Under the pieces are notes generated by a model. It had not been told where the DNA came from, did not search any database, and was given only the letters and a program-made list of their open reading frames with translations. The position numbers and the translations under genes are program-made. DNA of 60,659 bases, taken from NCBI GenBank assembly GCA_030680805.1, contig JAUXUK010000022.1, positions 1 to 60,659 of the forward strand, in the 5' to 3' direction. Below are positions 45,332 through 55,391 of the stretch, in pieces; the stretch's first letter is position 1, and each line of letters begins with the position of its first letter. The stretch comes from Sulfuritalea sp. Lineage in GTDB: Bacteria > Pseudomonadota > Gammaproteobacteria > Burkholderiales > Rhodocyclaceae.

Positions 45332-45928
45332 CTAGGATGATTTTGAAAGCAGCTTGAGCGCCGCGCGGATGCCGTCGGAGACCGAAACTTCCGGCGCCAG
45401 CCCCTTCATGGCCGTCAATGCTTCGCGTTCGTTGTAACCGAGCGCCAGCAGGGCATTCATGATGTCGGAAACGGCGTCGCCCGCCGTGTCGCCAGCGCCG
45501 ACTTTTGTGCCGCTGGTTGCCAGCGTCTTCGGCAATCGGTCGCGCAGTTCCAGCAACAGGCGTTCGGCGGTTTTCTTGCCGATGCCGGGAACCTTGGTCA
45601 GCCGTCCGGCTTCCTGCAAGGTCACCGCCTGCGCCAGTTCCGTCACCGACATGCCCGAGAGCACCGCGAGTGCCGTGCGGGCGCCGATGCCGGAGATCTT
45701 CAGCAACTGGCGGAAGGCGGCGCGTTCGTCCTGCGAGGCGAAGCCGTACAGGTAGTGGCCGTCCTCGCGCACGATCAGGTGCGTATGCAGCGACACCTTC
45801 TCACCGGTGGCCGGCAGGTTGTAGAAGGTGCTCATCGGCACATCGACTTCATAGCCGAGGCCCTGCACATCCACTGTGATGGAGGGCGGGTTCTTTTCGA
45901 TGAGGGTTCCGCTGATGCGACCGATCAT
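45332..45928 (-). CDS. ruvA: RuvA, Holliday-junction binding protein
   Basis: The protein has 198 residues: OB-fold start [15 protein letters not shown], helix-hairpin-helix motifs ([38 protein letters not shown]) and domain III for RuvB binding. The flexible linker [11 protein letters not shown] is encoded by a copy of the 26-bp dispersed motif. It overlaps the inserted glycosyltransferase gene by four bases. Confidence 0.96.
   Translation of the reverse strand: MIGRISGTLIEKNPPSITVDVQGLGYEVDVPMSTFYNLPATGEKVSLHTHLIVREDGHYLYGFASQDERAAFRQLLKISGIGARTALAVLSGMSVTELAQAVTLQEAGRLTKVPGIGKKTAERLLLELRDRLPKTLATSGTKVGAGDTAGDAVSDIMNALLALGYNEREALTAMKGLAPEVSVSDGIRAALKLLSKSS
45482..45507 (-). repeat. 26-bp dispersed motif, copy 8 (inside ruvA)
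   Basis: On the - strand: CAAAAGTCGGCGCTGGCGA followed by CACGGCG. It encodes TKVGAGDTA in the RuvA linker between domains II and III. Confidence 0.85.
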
Positions 45929-47139
45929 GACGTTCCTTCTTTTTGTGCGGGACCATCGAGCATTTCGGCGATGCGCCGGACAAGATTGCCGATTACGGCC
46001 TGTTGATCGAATGCCGCGTACTTGGCGGCAAAGGCCCGGGCGTTTTCGCGCCAGGAGGGATTATCGATCAGGTCGGCCAGTACCGCGCGCAGATCGCCCG
46101 GTGGCTGCTCGGGATTCACCATGCGTCCCGCGCCCATTTCCTCGACCCGGCGCGCCACGAGAAACTGCTCCAGATGTCCGGGCAGCAGGAGCAGCGGCTT
46201 GCCGGCCAGCAGAAAGGCGGTGGTCGTCGCCAGACTGGCGTAGGTGATCGCGATATCGGCTTCGCGCGTCATTTGCTCCATATCGGCCGGATGATCGATG
46301 AACGCCAGATGAGGCGCGGCATATCGGGCGGCCAAAGCCGGCGGCATGTTCGGAAAGTAAACCACCGCGGCGTGTCCGAGCGCGAGCAGCGCAGCCAGCA
46401 CCGCTTCGTGGTGGGGGCTCTCCGGGCGCAGATAGGCGAACAGCCGGGGAGTTCGCCCGGCTGGCCACGTCGCGCTGCGGCCGGTGCCGGCGCTGGGCAG
46501 GCTGCCCCAGTAGCGCGCCGGTCCACGCGACGGGTAATGGTCGAGTTCGGGGAAGGTCACCAGCGCTTCTTCGGCGACATCGAACAGATCGGCCAGATGC
46601 TGCATTCGGGCGCACTCGAAGCGGGCCAGCACCGCATTGACGGCAGACAACGCAGTCACGTCGAGTTGGCTGATGGTCTGCTCCGGCACCGACGCCCACG
46701 GCCGCATGTTCGGCAAGGGGCTGTGCCGCGGCGGGGCCGTGAAGCCATTGGAGAACAGCATGACCGGGATGCCCAGGGTGCGCGCCGCAAGCAGTGCCGT
46801 CGGCGCGTGATCCGCCAGCACCAGTTGGGCGCCGGTCAGGCGCATGGCCTCGCGCCAGCCGCCGACCAGTCCGAACAGGGCACGCGGATCGGAGTAGCCG
46901 AACCGCAGCAGGATATCGGCATAGGTGAGGGGCGGGCCCGGCCGGGCGGCTTCGGGTACGGTCGGCGCGGCCAGCCAGGCGAAGCCCTCGCCCGCCAGAA
47001 AATCACCGACTACGGCGGGCTGGGTCACCATCCAGTGCACGTCGTGTCCGGCGTCACGCAAGGCTCGCGCCAGCGGCATGAACGCTCCCACATGTCCCAG
47101 ATTCGCGCCGAATTCCCACGCATAAAGGATCGACGCCAT
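45925..47139 (-). CDS. GT1/MGT-like glycosyltransferase inserted between ruvC and ruvA
   Basis: The protein has 404 residues with the two-domain GT-B plan: N-terminal [20 protein letters not shown] (acceptor side) and a C-terminal donor side with [42 protein letters not shown], as in UDP-glycosyltransferases/MGT proteins. It overlaps ruvC by one base and ruvA by four, so it is part of the ruv operon. The substrate is unknown. ruvC and ruvA are normally adjacent. Confidence 0.85.
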   Translation of the reverse strand: MASILYAWEFGANLGHVGAFMPLARALRDAGHDVHWMVTQPAVVGDFLAGEGFAWLAAPTVPEAARPGPPLTYADILLRFGYSDPRALFGLVGGWREAMRLTGAQLVLADHAPTALLAARTLGIPVMLFSNGFTAPPRHSPLPNMRPWASVPEQTISQLDVTALSAVNAVLARFECARMQHLADLFDVAEEALVTFPELDHYPSRGPARYWGSLPSAGTGRSATWPAGRTPRLFAYLRPESPHHEAVLAALLALGHAAVVYFPNMPPALAARYAAPHLAFIDHPADMEQMTREADIAITYASLATTTAFLLAGKPLLLLPGHLEQFLVARRVEEMGAGRMVNPEQPPGDLRAVLADLIDNPSWRENARAFAAKYAAFDQQAVIGNLVRRIAEMLDGPAQKEGTS

Positions 47140-47678
47140 CAGACCAGCCTCCCGCCCTTGACTCGGCGTCCGGCGGTAGCCAGCGCTCCCATGCCCTGCC
47201 CGCCGTGGGCGTGGGCGATGGCGCAGGCCAGCGCGTCGGCGGCGTCGGCGCTCGGGATGCCCGGCAGCTTGAGCAGGCGCGCCACCATCTGCTGCACCTG
47301 TTCCTTCGCCGCCTTGCCGTGGCCGACCACGGCCTGCTTGACCTGCAAGGCGGTGTATTCCGCCACCGGCAGGTTAGCCGTGACCAGCGCCGAAATCGCC
47401 GCGCCGCGCGCCTGGCCGAGCAGCAGCGTGGATTGCGGATTGACATTGACGAAGACGATTTCGACCGCCGCCTGTTGCGGGCGGTAGGTGGCGATGATCT
47501 CCGCGATGCCGTCGAGGAGGGTCTTGATTCGCTGCGGCAGGCTGGCGGCCGCATCGGTCTTGATGCAGCCACTGGCGACATAGCCCAGCGTAGTGCCGGC
47601 CTTGTCGATGACGCCAAACCCGGTGCTCCTCAGCCCGGGGTCAATGCCCAAGATGCGAATCGAAGTCGGAGAATTCAT
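47139..47678 (-). CDS. ruvC: RuvC, Holliday-junction resolvase
   Basis: The start at 47678 gives 179 residues. [16 protein letters not shown] (first Asp), [22 protein letters not shown] and [14 protein letters not shown] (last acidic pair) form the active site. It overlaps the upstream transporter gene by four bases. Confidence 0.95.
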   Translation of the reverse strand: MNSPTSIRILGIDPGLRSTGFGVIDKAGTTLGYVASGCIKTDAAASLPQRIKTLLDGIAEIIATYRPQQAAVEIVFVNVNPQSTLLLGQARGAAISALVTANLPVAEYTALQVKQAVVGHGKAAKEQVQQMVARLLKLPGIPSADAADALACAIAHAHGGQGMGALATAGRRVKGGRLV

Positions 47679-48520
47679 TTCCGCGCAAGATACACGCCCC
47701 ACACGGCGAGCGCCATGCCGACCAGCGCCATGCCGGCCAGCTTTTCGTCGAACAGCAGCCAGGCGATCAGTGCGGTGCAGGGGGGCACCAGATAGAACAG
47801 GCTGGCCAGATTCACCGCGCTGCCGCGGCGGATCAGCATATTGAGCAGGGAAATCGCGCCCACCGACAGCACCAGCACCAGCCAGCTCAGGGCGAAGATG
47901 AATTCGGGCACCCATTCGACGCGGAAGTTCTCGGTGAGGGCGACGACCGCGGCGGTGGCGACCGCCGTTGGCAGGAATTGCGCGATGGCACCGGTGCGCC
48001 AGTCGAAGCTGTGGCAGAAGCGCTTCTGGTACAAGGTGCCGAGGGTGATGCCGGCCAGGGCGGCCAGTGCCGGCCACAGGGCTTCCAGGCCGAAGCCGCT
48101 GCCGAGCTTGCCGGACACCACCAGTGCCACGCCGACGAAGCCGAGCACCAAGCCGAGCCATTGCCGCGCCAGCACGGCTTCGTTCAGCAGCCAGCCGGCG
48201 CCAACGGCGGTGAATAACGGCTGGATGCCGACCACCAGGCTGGTGACGCCGGCCGGCAGGCCCTTCGAGATCGCAATGAAAACGCCGCCGAGGTAGACGC
48301 CATGCACCAGCAGGCCGGAAACGCCAATGTGAAACCACTGCCGCGTGTCCTTCGGCCAGGGCGCCCGCATCGCCAGCGCGACCAGGGTCATCAGCGAGAT
48401 CACCAGCAGGTAGCGGATCAGCAGGAAACTCAGCGGCTCGGCATGCGGCAAGCCGAACTTGGCGCCGATGAAACCGGTGCTCCAGAGCAGGACGAACAAC
48501 AGGGGGGCGGAACGGTTCAT
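47675..48520 (-). CDS. EamA/DMT-family transporter
   Basis: The CAT at 48518-48520 gives 281 residues ([23 protein letters not shown]) with ten helices in two EamA repeats. Drug/metabolite transporter with unknown substrate. Four-base overlap with ruvC. Confidence 0.9.
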   Translation of the reverse strand: MNRSAPLLFVLLWSTGFIGAKFGLPHAEPLSFLLIRYLLVISLMTLVALAMRAPWPKDTRQWFHIGVSGLLVHGVYLGGVFIAISKGLPAGVTSLVVGIQPLFTAVGAGWLLNEAVLARQWLGLVLGFVGVALVVSGKLGSGFGLEALWPALAALAGITLGTLYQKRFCHSFDWRTGAIAQFLPTAVATAAVVALTENFRVEWVPEFIFALSWLVLVLSVGAISLLNMLIRRGSAVNLASLFYLVPPCTALIAWLLFDEKLAGMALVGMALAVWGVYLARK

Positions 48521-48603
48521 TAAAAATGCGGTCGAAAATCCAGCTCGCAAGGGTAACCGATTCCTCGCGCTATGATGGCTCTTGACCAACCGTGGAGAAC
48601 GAT

Positions 48604-49140
48604 GTGATCCGCAAACTTGCCGTGGGACTGCTGGCCCTGCTTGCCTTGGCGAACGTCGCACGGGCCGAAGTGCCCGCTATCGGCACCGCCGCGCCGGGAT
48701 TCTCCCTGCCCGACCAGAACGGGGCGCCGCGGCGCCTGGCCGAATGGCGCGGCCGCTGGGTGGTGCTCTACTTCTATCCGAAGAACGACACGCCGGGCTG
48801 CACCACGGAAGCCTGCAGCTTTCGCGACGACATCTCGCTGATCATGGCACTGGGCGCGCAGGTGGTCGGCATCAGCGTCGACGACACGGTGTCGCACAAG
48901 GCCTTCGCCGAAAAGCATCGCCTGCCCTTCCCGCTGCTGTCCGACGCCACGGCCGAGGTGGCGAAGCACTACGGCGCGCTCTCGGACTGGCTGGTGATGA
49001 AGGTGGCGAAGCGCTACACCTTCATCGTCGACCCGGCGGGGCGCATCGCCAAGGTCTATCTGTCGGTCGATCCCGCGCGCCATTCGCAGGAGATCATCGC
49101 CGATCTGAAGCAGCTGCAGGGCCGTCAGTCGGGCAAGTAG
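48604..49140 (+). CDS. bcp: Exported Bcp/PrxQ-type peroxiredoxin
   Basis: The GTG at 48604, six bases after GGAG, gives 178 residues with a signal peptide (MIRKLAVGLLALLALANVARA). The PrxQ site is DTPGCTTEACSFRD, with peroxidatic and resolving cysteines five apart. Most Bcp proteins are cytoplasmic, so the signal peptide is notable. A TATGAT -10 lies at 48571-48576. It converges on yebC. Confidence 0.85.
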   Translation: MIRKLAVGLLALLALANVARAEVPAIGTAAPGFSLPDQNGAPRRLAEWRGRWVVLYFYPKNDTPGCTTEACSFRDDISLIMALGAQVVGISVDDTVSHKAFAEKHRLPFPLLSDATAEVAKHYGALSDWLVMKVAKRYTFIVDPAGRIAKVYLSVDPARHSQEIIADLKQLQGRQSGK

Positions 49141-49150
49141 GGACTGAGGA

Positions 49151-49876
49151 CTATTCCTCGATCACCGCCGTCGTGTAGACCTCCTGCACGTCGTCCAGAG
49201 ATTCCAGGGCGTCGAGCAGCTTCTGCATTTTCAAAGCGTCCTCGCCGGCGAACTCGGTTTCGTTTTGCGGCTTCTGGATCACTTCGCCGAATTCCGCCTT
49301 GAAGCCGGCTTTCTCCAGCGCTTCCTTGACGGCGGCGAAGTCGTTGGGCGGCGTGATGACTTCGATCGAGCCGTCTTCGTTGGTCACCACATCGTCGGCG
49401 CCGGCCTCGATCGCCGCATCCATCAGCGCGGCTTCATTGGTGCCCGGGGCGAACAGCATCTGGCCGCAGTGGGTGAACAGGAAGGCGACGCTGCCATCGG
49501 TGCCCATGTTGCCGCCGTGCTTGGCGAAGGCATGGCGCACCTCCGCCACCGTGCGCACCTTGTTGTCGGTCAGGCAATCCACCATCACCGCCGCGCCGTT
49601 GATGCCGTAGCCCTCGTAGCGGACTTCTTCGTAGCTCACGCCGTCAAGCTGCCCGGTGCCGCGCTTGACCGCGTTGTCGATGTTGTCCTTGGGCAGGCTT
49701 TGCCCCTTGGCCTTTTCTATCGCCAGCCGCAGCCGCGGATTGGCGCTGATGTCGCCCCCGCCCATCTTCGCGGCGACGGTGATTTCCTTGATCAGCTTGG
49801 TGAAGACCTTGCCCCGCTTGGCGTCCTGGCGCCCCTTGCGATGCTGGATGTTGGCCCATTTGGAATGTCCGGCCAT
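49151..49876 (-). CDS. YebC/PmpR/TACO1-family protein
   Basis: The protein has 241 residues starting [23 protein letters not shown], the invariant family start. It binds DNA or acts on translation, depending on the member. In many betaproteobacteria yebC precedes ruvC; here a transporter and bcp lie between. Confidence 0.94.
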   Translation of the reverse strand: MAGHSKWANIQHRKGRQDAKRGKVFTKLIKEITVAAKMGGGDISANPRLRLAIEKAKGQSLPKDNIDNAVKRGTGQLDGVSYEEVRYEGYGINGAAVMVDCLTDNKVRTVAEVRHAFAKHGGNMGTDGSVAFLFTHCGQMLFAPGTNEAALMDAAIEAGADDVVTNEDGSIEVITPPNDFAAVKEALEKAGFKAEFGEVIQKPQNETEFAGEDALKMQKLLDALESLDDVQEVYTTAVIEE

Positions 49877-49956
49877 AGTCGTTTCCCTGGTTGCGCGGGT
49901 TTGCCGCGATGATGTAACTTAGAATTGCAAATTTTAGCATCCCGGGAATCCGCGCC

Positions 49957-51486
49957 ATGACCCAGCCCCTGCCCATCGCCAAGAGCGGCGAGATCGAACT
50001 CGTCCTGCTGTCGCAACTCGCCAACCGCCACGGCCTGATCACCGGCGCGACCGGCACCGGCAAGACGGTGACTTTGCAGCGCATGGCGGAGCAACTGTCC
50101 GGCGCCGGCGTGCCGGTGTTCCTCGCTGATGCCAAGGGCGATCTGTCGGGGCTCGGCGCCGCCGGGGTCGCTTCCGAGAAGTTGCAAAAACGGCTGGACA
50201 AGCTCGGCATCAAGGACTGGCAGCCGCAGGCCAGCCCGATCATGTTCTGGGACGTATTCGGTGAATCGGGCCACCCGGTGCGCGCCACGATTTCCGACAT
50301 GGGGCCGCTGCTGCTGGGGCGCCTGCTCAATCTCAACGACACGCAGGGCGGCGTGCTGCAGCTGGTGTTCAAGGTGGCCGACGACCAGGGATTGCTGCTG
50401 CTCGACCTCAAGGATTTGCGGGCGATGGTGCAGCATGTCGGCGAGCATGCGGCGGAATACAAGACCAAGTACGGCAATGTCTCGGCGGCCTCGATCGGCG
50501 CCATCCAGCGCGGACTGCTGACGCTGGAGGAGCAGGGCGCGACCAGTTTCTTCGGCGAGCCGATGCTCGACATCGAGGACTTGATGCAGACGCAGGATGG
50601 CCGCGGCGTGATCAACGTGCTGGCCGCCGAAAAACTAATGAATTCGCCGCGCTTGTACGGCTGCTTCCTGCTCTGGCTGCTGGCGGAATTGTTCGAGCAA
50701 TTGCCCGAGGCGGGCGACCTGCCCAAGCCCAAGCTGGCCTTCTTCTTCGACGAAGCGCATCTGCTGTTCAGCGATGCACCGCCGGCCTTGCTGGAGAAGG
50801 TCGAGCAGGTGGTGCGCCTGATCCGCTCGAAGGGCGTCGGCGTGTATTTCGTGACGCAGAATCCGCTCGACATCCCCGACACGGTACTCGGTCAGCTGGG
50901 CAACCGCGTCCAGCACGCGCTGCGCGCCTTTACGCCGCGCGACCAGAAAGCCGTCAAGGCAGCGGCCGACACGCTGCGCGCGAATCCGGCCTTCGACGCC
51001 GCGACCGTCATTACCGAACTCGGCGTCGGCGAGGCGCTGGTGTCCTTCCTCGACGAGCAGGGCCGACCGACGGTGGTCGAGCGCGGCATGGTGCTGCCGC
51101 CCGCCTCGCGCATCGGGCCGCTGACCGCGGAGGAACGCCGTGCGGCGATTGCCGCGTCGCCGATCGCCGGGCACTACGAGCAGGTGCTCGACCGTGAATC
51201 CGCTTACGAGAAATTGACCGGCGCGGCCTCCCAACAGGCGTCGCAAAAACTCGGCGCTGGCGATACGGCGGCTGCGCCTCCCGAACAGCAAGCAACGGGT
51301 GGCGGCATCCTTGGTGGCATTGGCGACACGCTGGGCGGCATGTTCGGCGGCGGTGCGCGTCCGCGCGGCCGGCAGACGGTGGTCGAAGCGGCCGTGTCGA
51401 GCACCGTGCGCGCCATCGGTTCCTCGCTCGGGCGCGAGATCGTGCGCGGCGTGCTCGGCTCGATCATGGGCGGCCGCCGCCGGTGA
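49957..51486 (+). CDS. HerA-like ATPase of the DUF853 (YjgR) family
   Basis: The protein has 509 residues. Walker [21 protein letters not shown], Walker [14 protein letters not shown] and the later [30 protein letters not shown] fit the DUF853 helicase-like ATPases. The C-terminal region is a Gly-rich low-complexity tail; its linker [11 protein letters not shown] is encoded by a copy of the 26-bp dispersed motif. Cellular role not established. It overlaps the broken EamA gene by four bases. Confidence 0.88.
   Translation: MTQPLPIAKSGEIELVLLSQLANRHGLITGATGTGKTVTLQRMAEQLSGAGVPVFLADAKGDLSGLGAAGVASEKLQKRLDKLGIKDWQPQASPIMFWDVFGESGHPVRATISDMGPLLLGRLLNLNDTQGGVLQLVFKVADDQGLLLLDLKDLRAMVQHVGEHAAEYKTKYGNVSAASIGAIQRGLLTLEEQGATSFFGEPMLDIEDLMQTQDGRGVINVLAAEKLMNSPRLYGCFLLWLLAELFEQLPEAGDLPKPKLAFFFDEAHLLFSDAPPALLEKVEQVVRLIRSKGVGVYFVTQNPLDIPDTVLGQLGNRVQHALRAFTPRDQKAVKAAADTLRANPAFDAATVITELGVGEALVSFLDEQGRPTVVERGMVLPPASRIGPLTAEERRAAIAASPIAGHYEQVLDRESAYEKLTGAASQQASQKLGAGDTAAAPPEQQATGGGILGGIGDTLGGMFGGGARPRGRQTVVEAAVSSTVRAIGSSLGREIVRGVLGSIMGGRRR
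51245..51270 (+). repeat. 26-bp dispersed motif, copy 9 (C-terminal linker of DUF853 protein)
   Basis: AAAAACTCGGCGCTGGCGA followed by TACGGCG, two mismatches to the consensus. It encodes KLGAGDTA, the same frame as copies 1, 2 and 8. Confidence 0.82.
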
Positions 51487-52448
51487 TTGGCGGGCGCGGG
51501 GCGGACGCCTCGCATCGACTTGGCGTGGTCCTCGCCGTGGTGGCGGCCCTGGGGTTTTCGTTCAAGGCGATCCTGGTCAAGCTGGCGTATCCGTATGGTG
51601 TCGATGCGATAACCCTGCTGGCCCTGCGCATGGCGTTCGCACTGCCGGTATTCCTGTGGGTCGGCTTTTCCGCATCGAAGAACGCGCCGGCGCTGAGCCG
51701 GCGTGACTGGCTCGTCGTCGGCCTGCTGGGCGTGCTCGGCTACTACGGTGCCAGCATCCTGGATTTTAGTTACGGCCGCTACGCTTAACGTCGATAAAGC
51801 CGACGTTAGCCTCCACTGAAACTTCGTTTTCTCGGGCTCAAGTACATCTCGGCGGGCCTGGAGCGGCTGATCCTGTTCACCTATCCGACGCTGACGCTGC
51901 TGTTCGGCGTGGTGCTGCACGGCCGCGCCATCAGCCGGCGCGAGGGGCTGGCGCTGGGGCTGTGCTACGCGGGCATTGCGGCGGCCTTCGTGCACGACCT
52001 GCAATTCGCCGGTGACACGACGATGGTGTGGATCGGCGGCGGCTTCGTGTTCGCCTCGTCGGTCAGCTACGCGCTCTACCTTTCTGGCAGTGCCGGCATG
52101 ATCGCCAAGCTGGGCGCGGCGCGCTTCACCGCGCTGGCCATGCTGGTGTCGACGGCCGCCACCGGCGGCCACTTTCTGGCGACGCAGCCGCTGACCGCCC
52201 TGATTCAGCCCTGGCCGGTGTATGCGCTGGGCGCGGCGATGGGCCTGTTCTGTACCGTGCTGCCGGTATTCGCGCAATCGGCGGCGATCCGCCGCGTCGG
52301 CAGCGGGCAAGCCGCGCTGGTGGGCATGGTGGGGCCGCTGTTGACCATCGTCTTCGCCTGGCTGCTGCTCGATGAGGGTTTCTCGACGGCGCAAATGATC
52401 GGCGTTGCGCTGGTCATCGCCGGCGTTGCGGCGGTCAGCCGCCGGTAG
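51483..52448 (+). pseudogene. EamA-family transporter broken by a 63-bp insertion
   Basis: The first half (51483-51788, 101 residues) ends at a TAA inside foreign DNA; the second half (open to 52448) continues the EamA fold. Removing 51768-51830 restores YYGASILDFLGLKYISAGLERL exactly, with ten helices expected. The insert keeps the frame (63 bases) but brings a stop codon. Divergent substitution elsewhere is not evident, so the loss looks recent. Confidence 0.85.
51768..51830 (+). mobile_element. 63-bp palindromic insertion in the EamA gene
   Basis: TTTT occurs on both sides (51764-51767 and 51827-51830), consistent with a 4-base target duplication. Inside, TAACGTCG (51786-51793) and CGACGTTA (51801-51808) form a perfect 8-bp stem around 7 bases. 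GCTTAAC and GTTAGCC at its ends recall integron attC core sites, but the spacing is far too short for an attC site. Confidence 0.65.
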
Positions 52449-52484
52449 CCCCGCAAGCCGGTTCGCACCTATAATCGCGCGACG

Positions 52485-54449
52485 ATGCGTGAATATCTAT
52501 CCAGATTTGTTAGGTTTTCCCGGCGCTTGGCGTGGTCCGGCCTGGCGGGGCTATTCGCTTTCATCCCGGGGCCGGCAGTGGCGGATCACGCAGCGGAGCA
52601 CCTTACGGAAAAGGATTACTTCGGCGACCTGCCCGTGGTCCTGTCGGTCAGTCGCCTGGCGCAACCGCTCAACGAAGTGCCTGGTTCCGTGACGATCATC
52701 GATCGCGAGCTGATTCGTCGTTCGGGTGCCCGCGAGGTGGCCGAAGTATTGCGGCTGGTGCCAGGCTTCCTGTTCACCCGGCGCAACGGTGCCAACCCCC
52801 TGGCGAGCTATCACTCGGCGCTCGACTTGTATGGCGCCCGCATGCAGGTCTATGTGGATGGCCGCTCCGTCTATTCCAGCTTCTATCTGGGTGATACCCA
52901 TCGCGGACTGCAAGGCATCGTGCTGGAGGACATCGAGCGGATCGAGGTGCTGCGCGGTTCCAACTCCGCCGCCTTTGGCGCCGACGCCTTTCTCGGCGTG
53001 GTGAATATCGTGACTCAAAACGCCGCCGATACCCACGGCGGCATGGTCTCCATCAGCAGCGGCGACAAGGGCATCGACGACAACGTCGCGCGTGTCGGCT
53101 GGGGCGACAAGGGCGCGCATTTCCGTTTGACTGCCTCGCTGCGCAAGGATCGCGGACTTGATCGCGTCAATGACAACACCCGCTTGTCGCAAGTGCATTT
53201 TCGGGCCGACCTGAGCCCCGGGCCGCAGGACGAATTGCGGATCCATGCCGGATCGATGGAGGGCGGCTTCGGCGACGGGGTGGCACCGGCGGCGGCGAAT
53301 CCGGGAAACATCGAGCGCACCGTCGGCTGGAAGGACGTCTATGCGAATATCAACTGGCGGCGCGAACTCCTTGCCGGCGAGGTCATCGAAGCCCATCTCA
53401 GCTATGAGCAGGACCGCTATGCCGACGGTTTCCCTTACGCGCTCCTGCCGGCGATCAAGATTGACTACGGAGGCCGGGGAAGCCGCGTCGAGGCGGGGTT
53501 TCAGCACACACTGAACCCGGGCGACCGCACTCGATTGGTATGGGGCGTCGAATGGCGGCGCGATACCGCGTACTCCCCGTCGTTCTTCTACAGCCAAGAG
53601 ACTTTCTCCGCCAACCGGGTGCGGACGTTCGCCAATGTCGAGTGGCGCCCGCATGAGCAATGGCTGTTCAACGTGGGCGGTCTTTACGAAAACCACAACA
53701 TCATCGGCGGCAGTTTCGCGCCGCGCCTGATGGCAAACTTCCATGTCCTTCCCGACCACACGCTGCGCGCCGGGGTCACCCAGTCGTCGCGCGCGCCCGG
53801 CCTGTACGAGCTGCGCGGCGATACCCGCTTCTTCAACGGAAGTGCCTTGGCCGACTGGACTTTCCGCAGCTCCGGCAAAGTCAAGGCCGAGAGCCTGATC
53901 AGCAACGAAGTCGGATACTTCGGTCGTTTTCGCTCCCTCGGACTTACGGTGGACGGACGCGGCTTTGTCGAGCGGATGAACAATCGGGTCCGCTTCTTCG
54001 GCCGCACGGGCGTCGGCGTACCGAATGATGCGATCAATACTCCCGGCCCCCATATTCATGGCTTTGAATACCAGTTCGACTGGAGACCCTTCGCCGCGAC
54101 CCGGATCCTGTTGTCCGAGGCACACCTGCGCTCGAACAGCGGCCGCGCGGACGAGGCCATCGAAGCGCCGCATCGGACCACAACCCTGGCCTGGTTCCAG
54201 AAGCTCCCCGGTGATCTTGACTTCAGCCTGATTTCACATGCCACCACGCCATACTCATGGCAGGGAATCAACAACGTGCTGGATACGCCGCGGCAGCTCG
54301 ACGCCCGGCTGGCTTGGGGCTTTCGCGTCGGCGCGACTCGGGGCGAGGCGGCATTCACGGTTCAGGCGATCAACGGCGGACATCAGGAGTATCTGCGGGC
54401 CTACCGCTTCGATCGCCGCGCCTTCGCTACCCTGCGGCTGGATTTCTGA
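52485..54449 (+). CDS. TonB-dependent outer-membrane receptor
   Basis: The protein has 654 residues: signal peptide (cleaved near AVADHAAEH), plug domain (NEVPGSVTIIDRELIRRSGAREVAEVLRLVPGF; RIEVLRGSNSAAFGADAFLGVVNIVT) and a beta-barrel ending in ...ATLRLDF with a C-terminal Phe. Transports a ligand across the outer membrane using TonB energy; ligand unknown. A TATAAT at 52470-52475 may be its -10. First gene of a three-gene operon with a binding protein and a hybrid kinase. Confidence 0.9.
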   Translation: MREYLSRFVRFSRRLAWSGLAGLFAFIPGPAVADHAAEHLTEKDYFGDLPVVLSVSRLAQPLNEVPGSVTIIDRELIRRSGAREVAEVLRLVPGFLFTRRNGANPLASYHSALDLYGARMQVYVDGRSVYSSFYLGDTHRGLQGIVLEDIERIEVLRGSNSAAFGADAFLGVVNIVTQNAADTHGGMVSISSGDKGIDDNVARVGWGDKGAHFRLTASLRKDRGLDRVNDNTRLSQVHFRADLSPGPQDELRIHAGSMEGGFGDGVAPAAANPGNIERTVGWKDVYANINWRRELLAGEVIEAHLSYEQDRYADGFPYALLPAIKIDYGGRGSRVEAGFQHTLNPGDRTRLVWGVEWRRDTAYSPSFFYSQETFSANRVRTFANVEWRPHEQWLFNVGGLYENHNIIGGSFAPRLMANFHVLPDHTLRAGVTQSSRAPGLYELRGDTRFFNGSALADWTFRSSGKVKAESLISNEVGYFGRFRSLGLTVDGRGFVERMNNRVRFFGRTGVGVPNDAINTPGPHIHGFEYQFDWRPFAATRILLSEAHLRSNSGRADEAIEAPHRTTTLAWFQKLPGDLDFSLISHATTPYSWQGINNVLDTPRQLDARLAWGFRVGATRGEAAFTVQAINGGHQEYLRAYRFDRRAFATLRLDF

Positions 54450-54452
54450 GCA

Positions 54453-55391
54453 ATGCGCCACCGGTTTTTCAATCTCCTCGCCACCGCTTGCCTATGTCTA
54501 ATGACATATGGGTCGGTGTGGGCGGCGGGGCCGGTCGCTGTCTGGGTGGCGCTGTCCGATACCGGTGGCGCGCACGCCGAGGCGGCGGAAGCGCTGCGCG
54601 CAAGGGTCGAGCAGGCGCAGCCGGGGCGCGTCGTCTGGCGCGTGGCGCACTGGCGCCAGTTTTCCAGCCCGAATCCGGCACCCCAATGGGTGGTTGCGGT
54701 TGGCATCGCCGCACAACGCGGCATGCAGGAACTGTTTGCCGCCGACGCCACGCCTCCGCCGCTGCTGGCCATTCTGGTACCGCGCCTGGCTTTTGAACGG
54801 ATTGCCGATCCGGCGCGCACGCAGACCGGCCTGATTTCGGCCGTGTTTCTTGATCAACCCCCGGCGCGCCAGATGGAACTGATCCGGCTGGCGCTGCCGG
54901 CCGTGCGCACTGTGGGCATGGTGTTGGGTGGAGAGTACAGGGAACATGCATCCGCCTTCGACAGGGCGGCAAAAGAGCGCGGCATGCAACTGGTCGCTTC
55001 ACCGGTAGGGCAAAGCGGCCTGTTTGCCGCCCTGCAACTGGCGCTGGCCGATGCCGGGGTCCTGCTCGCGTTGCCTGATCCGGCGGTGTTCAACAGCGAG
55101 ACCGCCGCCAACATCCTGATGGCGGCCTACCGGCGGCAGGTGCCGCTGGTCGGGTTTTCACCGGCCTATGTCAAGGCCGGCGCTTTGCTGGCTTTGTATT
55201 CCACGCCAGCGCAGGTCGGCACCCGTGGCGGCGAAGTGCTGCGACAGGCCCTGGCGGGCAAGTCCTTGCCACCCCCGCAATGGCCGCGCGAGTTCGTCGT
55301 CAAGCTCAATCAGGATGTCGCCCGTTCGCTTGGCTTCGCACTGGATGAAGCCAAGCTGGGCGAGCAGTTGCGCGAGGGGGAGCGGCCATGA
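54453..55391 (+). CDS. Periplasmic ABC-type substrate-binding protein
   Basis: The protein has 312 residues with a signal peptide (MRHRFFNLLATACLCLMTYG...AWA) and a two-lobe binding-protein fold (ISAVFLDQPPARQMELIRLALPAVRTVGMVLG; RRQVPLVGFSPAYVKAGALLALYS), like the ABC_sub_bind (TrpX-type) family. No ABC permease or ATPase is nearby; it overlaps the kinase gene by four bases, so it may be a sensor input rather than a transporter subunit. Confidence 0.8.
   Translation: MRHRFFNLLATACLCLMTYGSVWAAGPVAVWVALSDTGGAHAEAAEALRARVEQAQPGRVVWRVAHWRQFSSPNPAPQWVVAVGIAAQRGMQELFAADATPPPLLAILVPRLAFERIADPARTQTGLISAVFLDQPPARQMELIRLALPAVRTVGMVLGGEYREHASAFDRAAKERGMQLVASPVGQSGLFAALQLALADAGVLLALPDPAVFNSETAANILMAAYRRQVPLVGFSPAYVKAGALLALYSTPAQVGTRGGEVLRQALAGKSLPPPQWPREFVVKLNQDVARSLGFALDEAKLGEQLREGERP

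Noticed and set aside
51783..51811. Integron attC site
   Set aside because: GCTTAAC and GTTAGCC resemble core sites, but the unit is about 30 bases, half the minimum, and no integrase or cassette is seen.
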